Positions 32,433 through 37,148 of a stretch of DNA of 37,148 nt are shown here, one piece after another. This stretch comes from DAOUMU01 sp034409055 (GTDB lineage: Bacteria; Chloroflexota; Anaerolineae; 4572-78; J111), in NCBI GenBank assembly GCA_034409055.1, contig DAOUMU010000144.1:1-37148 (forward strand). Direction: 5' to 3'. Position 1 is the stretch's first letter, and every line of letters begins with the position of its first letter. Under the pieces are notes generated by a model. It did not search any database. It saw only the letters and a program-made list of their open reading frames with translations, and was not told the origin of the DNA. The position numbers and the translations under genes are program-made.

Positions 32433-32639
32433 ACAACCGCAGCATCAGACATAACTCAAATTACGACATGGGTTTTCAGTGCTGGGTCACACTTTAAAAA
32501 ATTGTTAACTGCGTGTTGGTCGTTTTTCTACTTGTATGACCATGGGTGTATTTTAACGCCTCTTGTCCAGGTGTCTATTACGTTCCCCTGTTTGTGTATC
32601 TCTTGAAGGGAGATAAAACACGCAGGGGACGTTTTTTTA
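32433..32639 (+). ncRNA. Candidate ~200-nt non-coding RNA between the TIR genes
   Basis: The boundaries are the predicted start from the promoter at 32399-32426 and the T-run of the terminator. The interior shows a hairpin GGTCGT-loop-ATGACC around 32520-32543 and a possible GCCT/AGGT stem around 32558-32572, then the terminal multi-part hairpin. It has no convincing coding frame. No known RNA family (6S, riboswitch, tracrRNA, retron) was recognised. It could instead be an attenuated leader of the kinase-TIR-AAA gene. Confidence 0.4.
32579..32639 (+). terminator. Large structured terminator upstream of the kinase-TIR gene
   Basis: ACGTTCCCCTG pairs with CAGGGGACGT (one bulged T), continued by GTGT with ACAC and an inner ATCTC with GAGAT hairpin, followed by seven T. 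The stem is far longer than a minimal terminator. Confidence 0.8.
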
Positions 32640-32741
32640 AGAGCGTCTATCTACAGTCAAAGGATGAGGCAATCGTTTTTTTGACGAGTGTGACTGACTG
32701 TTTGGATCAGAGTCGCTCTTATCAAAGAAAGTAGATTTTCC

Positions 32742-35150
32742 ATGAGCCTGAGCGGCCAAACCCTCGGCCAATATGAAATTATTGAACCGATTGGCACCGG
32801 TGGTATGGCGACCGTCTATAAAGCCTACCAACCCGGCTTGGATCGTTATGTGGCCATTAAAGTGTTGCCAGCCCAACATGCCCTCACCCCTGGCTTCAAA
32901 GAACGCTTCATTCGCGAGGCCAAAGTCGTGGCCAAACTCGACCATCCTAACATCTTACCCATCTATGACGTTGGCCTTGAAGGTGATCTCAGCTACTTCG
33001 TGATGAAATATGTGTCCGGTCGCGTTACCACCCTGCGCGATTTGCTGGGCCAACCCATGGACCTGCCCACAGTCAGCCATTTTATTGACCAGATCGCCGG
33101 GGCGCTGGATCATGCCCACGAGCGGGGTATCGTCCATCGAGACATCAAGCCAACTAACATCTTATTAGAGGATGACTGGCTGCTACTGGCCGATTTTGGT
33201 CTGGCTAAAATTGTTATGGGCAGCCAAGAGCTAACCGGCACCGGGACCATCGTGGGCACCCCGGCTTATCTTTCCCCGGAACAAGCGGAGGGCAAGCGGA
33301 TCGATCACCGGGCTGATATCTACTCGCTGGGAGTTGTCTTATATGAGATGATCATCGGGCAGGTACCTTACGAGGCCGAGTCGCCTATGGGCGTTCTGTT
33401 CAAACATATCTATGAGCCGGTGCCTCGACCCCGCCGGCTCAGGCCTGACTTATCGGCCGGGGTGGAGGGGATCATCCTCAAGGCGATGGCTAAAAACCCG
33501 GCGCATCGTTATGAACGGACCGGCGAACTGGCTGAGGCTTTACGGGCGCGCCTCTATTCAGACTCGGTCATACCCCGGAAAGCAACCTCAACCCAGCCAG
33601 CGCGTCTCTTCATCAGCTACAAACGCAATATTGAGCCCGACCAACAACTGGCCAATTATCTGTACAAGTTTCTGACCGAACATGGACACCAGGTCTTCAT
33701 TGATCGCACATTGCGGACGGGTGATGACTGGCTGGAAGAGATCGACCAGCAGATTAAAGCCAGCGACTTTTTGGTGGTATTACTGTCCAAAGACTCGGCG
33801 GATAGTGAGATGGTCCAGGCCGAAGTCAGGCGAGCCTACGAATATCGCAAGTTGCAGCAACGTCCCCATACCTTGCCGGTACGCGTGGCCTATGAAGGGT
33901 TGTTGCCCTATTCCATTGATGCTTTTTTGGATCCGCTGCAATACGTCGTCTGGCAAAGCAAGGCCGACTATGAACGTGTCGGCCAGGAAATTCTGGCGGC
34001 GATTGCCGGCCGTCTGCCGCAAAGGGAACCCCTCCCGGTCGGCCCCTTAATCGAAGGGGAGGTCTTGTCTGAAGATGGGGGTATGATTACTGATGAAGAG
34101 AGTCTACATCCACCCCTACCGGAGTTCGACCCTCGCCTGTTGGACATGCTTGAAGCACCGGGGGGGGTGGTTAAGCTCCGTGATAAGTTTTACATCGAGC
34201 GCCAGGCTGATGCACAGCTTAGACGTGAGATAAGCAAGATAGGCACGACTACGACAATCCGGGCCTCACGTCAAACGGGCAAGAGTTCATTGCTGGTGCG
34301 GGGCGTCAATTATGCCCGCCAACATGGGGCCAAAGTGGTCAGTCTTGATCTGCAGCGCGTTGACGGAGATCGTCTGGCCACCCCCGACCTCTTCTTACGT
34401 GATTTGGCCGAGTTGATCGTGCGTAAACTCCGGCTTGACGTGGCTGAAGTGGAGAATTTTTGGCGCAGTTCGTTGGGACCTCAGGACAAACTGACCTACC
34501 TGATGGAAGACTACGTTTTACCTGATAGTGATACCCCGATTGTCCTGGCCTTGGATGAAGTGGACCGCCTGTTACAAACCCCCTTCCACAGTGATTTCTT
34601 TGCCTTGCTTCGCTCCTGGCACAACAGCCGGGCCCTTGATGAACAGTGGGATCAACTGAATATGGTCATGGTGATCTCCACCGAACCTTATCTGCTCATC
34701 TCAGACGTAAACCAATCTCCCTTTAACGTCGGTCTTAAACTCTATCTGGAGGATTTTAACCAGGTCCAGGTACGCGATCTAAACCAACGCCATAGCGCGC
34801 CCGTAGCCGAGGCTGATTTTTCGCAGTTGGTATCCTTGCTAGGGGGTCACCCTTATCTCACCCGCAAGGCACTTTATACATTAGTTACCGAAGGGATGAC
34901 ATGGGCCGAGTTAATCCATGTAGCCACCCTGGATCACGGTCCGTTTGGCGACCACCTGCGACGTCATCACTGGTTATTACGCAATGAGCCGGCGCTGTGT
35001 GAGGCGCTTAAACAAATCGTTGCAGATAACCATACTTCGGACGAGATGGCCCTCTTCCGTTTATTGCAGGCCGGCCTGGTGAAAGGCAGTGGCGACGCCT
35101 ACACCTGTCGCTGCGATCTATACAGAATGTACTTCAAGGATAAACTATGA
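32742..35150 (+). CDS. Ser/Thr kinase-TIR-AAA-like ATPase fusion
   Basis: The product (802 aa) joins three signalling domains. Residues about 9-270 are a complete Hanks-type kinase: the Gly loop GTGGMATVYKA, K40 in VAIK, the catalytic HRDIKPTN (H132-D134), DFG at 151-153, and the activation segment GTPAYLSPEQAEG. Residues about 286-425 are a TIR domain with candidate catalytic E361 in SEMVQAEVRRA. Residues about 475-795 are an AAA-like ATPase with Walker A RQTGKSS (G513-S515) and Walker B IVLALDEVD (D605, E606). There is no membrane segment, so it is cytoplasmic. The ribosome binding site (AAAGAAAG) is weak. The stop overlaps the start of the next AAA gene by ATGA, so the two are translated together. 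The whole acts as a likely phosphorylation-gated TIR switch; this is inference. Confidence 0.92.
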   Translation: MSLSGQTLGQYEIIEPIGTGGMATVYKAYQPGLDRYVAIKVLPAQHALTPGFKERFIREAKVVAKLDHPNILPIYDVGLEGDLSYFVMKYVSGRVTTLRDLLGQPMDLPTVSHFIDQIAGALDHAHERGIVHRDIKPTNILLEDDWLLLADFGLAKIVMGSQELTGTGTIVGTPAYLSPEQAEGKRIDHRADIYSLGVVLYEMIIGQVPYEAESPMGVLFKHIYEPVPRPRRLRPDLSAGVEGIILKAMAKNPAHRYERTGELAEALRARLYSDSVIPRKATSTQPARLFISYKRNIEPDQQLANYLYKFLTEHGHQVFIDRTLRTGDDWLEEIDQQIKASDFLVVLLSKDSADSEMVQAEVRRAYEYRKLQQRPHTLPVRVAYEGLLPYSIDAFLDPLQYVVWQSKADYERVGQEILAAIAGRLPQREPLPVGPLIEGEVLSEDGGMITDEESLHPPLPEFDPRLLDMLEAPGGVVKLRDKFYIERQADAQLRREISKIGTTTTIRASRQTGKSSLLVRGVNYARQHGAKVVSLDLQRVDGDRLATPDLFLRDLAELIVRKLRLDVAEVENFWRSSLGPQDKLTYLMEDYVLPDSDTPIVLALDEVDRLLQTPFHSDFFALLRSWHNSRALDEQWDQLNMVMVISTEPYLLISDVNQSPFNVGLKLYLEDFNQVQVRDLNQRHSAPVAEADFSQLVSLLGGHPYLTRKALYTLVTEGMTWAELIHVATLDHGPFGDHLRRHHWLLRNEPALCEALKQIVADNHTSDEMALFRLLQAGLVKGSGDAYTCRCDLYRMYFKDKL

Positions 35151-37148
35151 TAAGCCAAGATGTCGAAGTCTCAGATTTCTTTGTGGCCGGTGGTACCCTG
35201 CGTCCTACCTCTCCCTCCTACGCGGAACGGCCAGCGGACGATGAATTATTCAACCTGGCCCTGACCGGTGAGTTCTGCTATGTTTTGACCGCCCGCCAGA
35301 TGGGCAAGTCCAGCCTGATGATCCGCACGGCCCGGCGCTTACGGTCTCAGGGAATCCACTCAGTTATCATCGACCTGACCAAAATCGGCATCGAGATCAG
35401 TGTTGAACAGTGGTACCTGGGCTTGCTCAGCCAACTCAAGCGGAAATTGCGGCTCTCGGTAGACCTGGAGGCCTGGTGGCAAGCACACACCGCCTTGGGA
35501 TACGTCCAGCGTTTCAGCGACTTTTTGCACGACGTCATCCTCGAGGAGATCAAGGGACAGGTGGTTATCTTCATCGACGAGATTGATACCACCCTCAACC
35601 TCCCTTTTTCTGACGACTTTTTCGCTGCCATCCGTTTTATTTACAATGCGCGGGCCACCAATCCGGCCTACGAACGGTTGACGTTTGTCCTGCTCGGCGT
35701 GGCCACGCCGGCCGACCTGATCAAAGACCGCCGGCGAACCCCCTTCAACATCGGTCAGGGAATTGACCTGAACGACTTCAGCCGGGGGGATGCCCAGATC
35801 CTGGAAGAAGGCTTGAAAACCGCTTATCCGCAACAGGGGGAGGCTATCTTCAATCGCATCTTTTACTGGACCCACGGCCATCCTTATCTGACCCAGAAAC
35901 TGTGTCTGAGCGTCACGGAGGTCGAAGACGGGGCGTGGACCGACGAACGGGTCGATAAGCTGGTCGAAAAACTGTTCCTCTCCAAGGAGGCGCGCAAAGA
36001 GACTAATCTCCAATTCGTCCGAGACAGTGTCGAGAACAGCTCCCAACGACACAGGCTCCTGACCCTCTATCGCCAGGTATATACCGGGAAAGCAATCCCA
36101 GAGGTTGAGCGTTCACTCGACCAGAATCGGCTGAAACTCTTCGGCCTGGTCCGGGTCGAAGAGAATGTATTGCAGGTCCGTAATGAGATCTACCGCCAGG
36201 TCTTTAATCTGGACTGGATCAAGGAGAACACCCCGGTTGATTGGTCACGCCGCTTGATCGTTCTTTTGACCTTACTTATCTTCTTACTGATGGGGGTCAT
36301 CGGTTTCTCCATTTACTGGCAGCAACAGCAAGAAGCCCGGGCATTAATCGATAATTTTAGAAAAACGACCAGCCCGGATGTACGGATCACCAGCCTGGCC
36401 GGGTTATTCGACCTCTCCGATTTCGACGATCAGGCCAAAGAGTTATTTTTTAAGGAACTAACCTCGGAAGAGCGACAGGCTCTATTCCAGGAGGCTGAAC
36501 CACAGGCAGTGGGGACACAGTTGATTACCGTGGTCAAGGAGTTATATACCGACCTGGAAAACAACGAGCGGGATAATGCCTTGCTGCAAGCCATGGTCCT
36601 GCCCCTGGAGGAAATAGATGACTTGAGGGCAGGCAACCTGGCCACGGAGATTAAACAATGGCTCCAGGGACGAACCTATTACACTCAGGGCGAGTATCAA
36701 CAGGCGGAAGCAGTTTATAGTGTCGTTATTAACTTGAACGACCGGAATCCAGGCATTTACTTTGACCGAGGGCTGGCTTATACGGCCATGCATGAACCGG
36801 AGCAGGCCCTGACCGACTTTGAAACCGTGTTGCAACTGGATGAAAGTCGACAAAACCGTATCCAGCAAGTTATTACCAGCAACCCCTTACTCTATAACAC
36901 CGTCATCGCCGAAGGCAGTGCCTATCCGGCTGTGCTGGCCTTGGTACCTTCGCCAACCAGTACCCCCACCGCTACATCGACGCCTACCTCAACCCCTACC
37001 CCAAGCCCAACCCCACCGCCGACATCGACACCGTCGCCCACACCTACCTGGTCACCGACAACGCCTGTAACCATCTCTGGGCCCACAGACACACCAACCC
37101 ACCCCCCAACGAACACACCCACTATCACCCCGACCCCCACCTCAACCC
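35147..37148 (+). CDS. AAA-like ATPase-TM-TPR protein with Thr/Pro linker (partial, runs off the window)
   Basis: This frame starts at ATG 35147, overlapping the previous stop, and stays open to the window end (667 codons so far). Residues about 10-330 form an AAA-like (PF14516-type) ATPase: Walker A RQMGKSS (G53-S55), Walker B VVIFIDEID (D144, E145) and the WTHGHPYLTQKLC segment typical of the family. Residues 370-390 form one strong membrane helix. Residues about 515-585 contain tetratricopeptide-like helices (YYTQGEYQQAEAVYSVV and GLAYTAMHEPEQALTDFETV). From about residue 605 a Thr-Pro linker of TPTSTPTPSPT type begins and is still running at the end. The ATPase is thus inside and the TPR and linker outside. 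A further external domain probably follows beyond the window. It lacks a TIR domain. Confidence 0.88.
   Translation, partial: MISQDVEVSDFFVAGGTLRPTSPSYAERPADDELFNLALTGEFCYVLTARQMGKSSLMIRTARRLRSQGIHSVIIDLTKIGIEISVEQWYLGLLSQLKRKLRLSVDLEAWWQAHTALGYVQRFSDFLHDVILEEIKGQVVIFIDEIDTTLNLPFSDDFFAAIRFIYNARATNPAYERLTFVLLGVATPADLIKDRRRTPFNIGQGIDLNDFSRGDAQILEEGLKTAYPQQGEAIFNRIFYWTHGHPYLTQKLCLSVTEVEDGAWTDERVDKLVEKLFLSKEARKETNLQFVRDSVENSSQRHRLLTLYRQVYTGKAIPEVERSLDQNRLKLFGLVRVEENVLQVRNEIYRQVFNLDWIKENTPVDWSRRLIVLLTLLIFLLMGVIGFSIYWQQQQEARALIDNFRKTTSPDVRITSLAGLFDLSDFDDQAKELFFKELTSEERQALFQEAEPQAVGTQLITVVKELYTDLENNERDNALLQAMVLPLEEIDDLRAGNLATEIKQWLQGRTYYTQGEYQQAEAVYSVVINLNDRNPGIYFDRGLAYTAMHEPEQALTDFETVLQLDESRQNRIQQVITSNPLLYNTVIAEGSAYPAVLALVPSPTSTPTATSTPTSTPTPSPTPPPTSTPSPTPTWSPTTPVTISGPTDTPTHPPTNTPTITPTPTST

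Larger units (their letters stand above)
32375..32741 (+). other. Intergenic region between the two TIR genes
   Basis: This 367-bp gap contains a promoter right after the TIR-AAA stop, about 145 nt of non-coding sequence with a small hairpin GGTCGT with ATGACC, a large terminator hairpin at 32579-32639, and about 100 nt before the kinase-fusion start. A 62-codon open frame from 32546 runs through the terminator and has no ribosome binding site, so it was not accepted. Confidence 0.6.

Noticed and set aside
32546..32734. 62-aa open frame between the TIR genes
   Set aside because: It runs straight through the large terminator hairpin and lacks a ribosome binding site.
35360..36052. 230-aa minus-strand frame
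   Set aside because: It is antisense to the membrane AAA-like ATPase, whose Walker motifs show that the plus strand is coding.

Overview
The window looks like chromosomal DNA of a free-living bacterium, most likely a member of the Chloroflexota (Anaerolineae-like). This is inferred from gene style, not from a database search: large soluble GAF-domain signalling proteins, secreted or membrane proteins with long Thr-Pro linkers, AAA-like/TIR/Ser-Thr-kinase fusions, a beta-prime subunit with a long coiled-coil insertion, and many palindromic intergenic repeats. No tRNA, rRNA or CRISPR array was recognised.

Layout. 1-3860: an arginine-biosynthesis operon argC-argB-argD-argA-like, interrupted between argC and argB by a tandem MITE-like palindromic element. 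3861-7604: a two-TM coiled-coil protein, a GNAT acetyltransferase, an MFS transporter and a methyltransferase, separated by further palindromic elements. 7804-8908: prfB (release factor 2), which is complete only if read through a +1 programmed frameshift at an in-frame TGA. 9005-14154 (minus strand): a GAF histidine kinase and NarL-type response regulator pair, then an exported protein of four tandem repeats whose promoter carries a symmetrical operator-like site. 14155-14616: an AT-rich divergent control region with a near-perfect promoter and an early intrinsic terminator. 14617-22962: a tyrosine recombinase, rpoC without rpoB beside it, rpsU and gyrA. 23046-28070: a partner-switching module (STAS antagonist, RsbW-like kinase, GAF-SpoIIE phosphatase) and a membrane metallophosphoesterase with a degraded motif III. 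28105-30329: an orphan DUF433 protein, a lipoprotein with a glycoside-hydrolase-like domain and an orphan PAAR-like DUF4280 protein.

30545-37148 (window end): the most unusual part. Three related AAA-like ATPase genes lie in a row: (i) helical adaptor-TIR-AAA, (ii) Ser/Thr kinase-TIR-AAA, and (iii) AAA-TM-TPR-Thr/Pro linker, which runs off the window. Genes ii and iii overlap by ATGA. Between i and ii sits a promoter plus a strong structured terminator that would yield an RNA of about 200 nt. Together they suggest a membrane-linked signalling or defence system in which phosphorylation, a putative NAD-consuming TIR domain and an ATPase switch are physically fused. The function is inference; the domain order and gene order are read directly.
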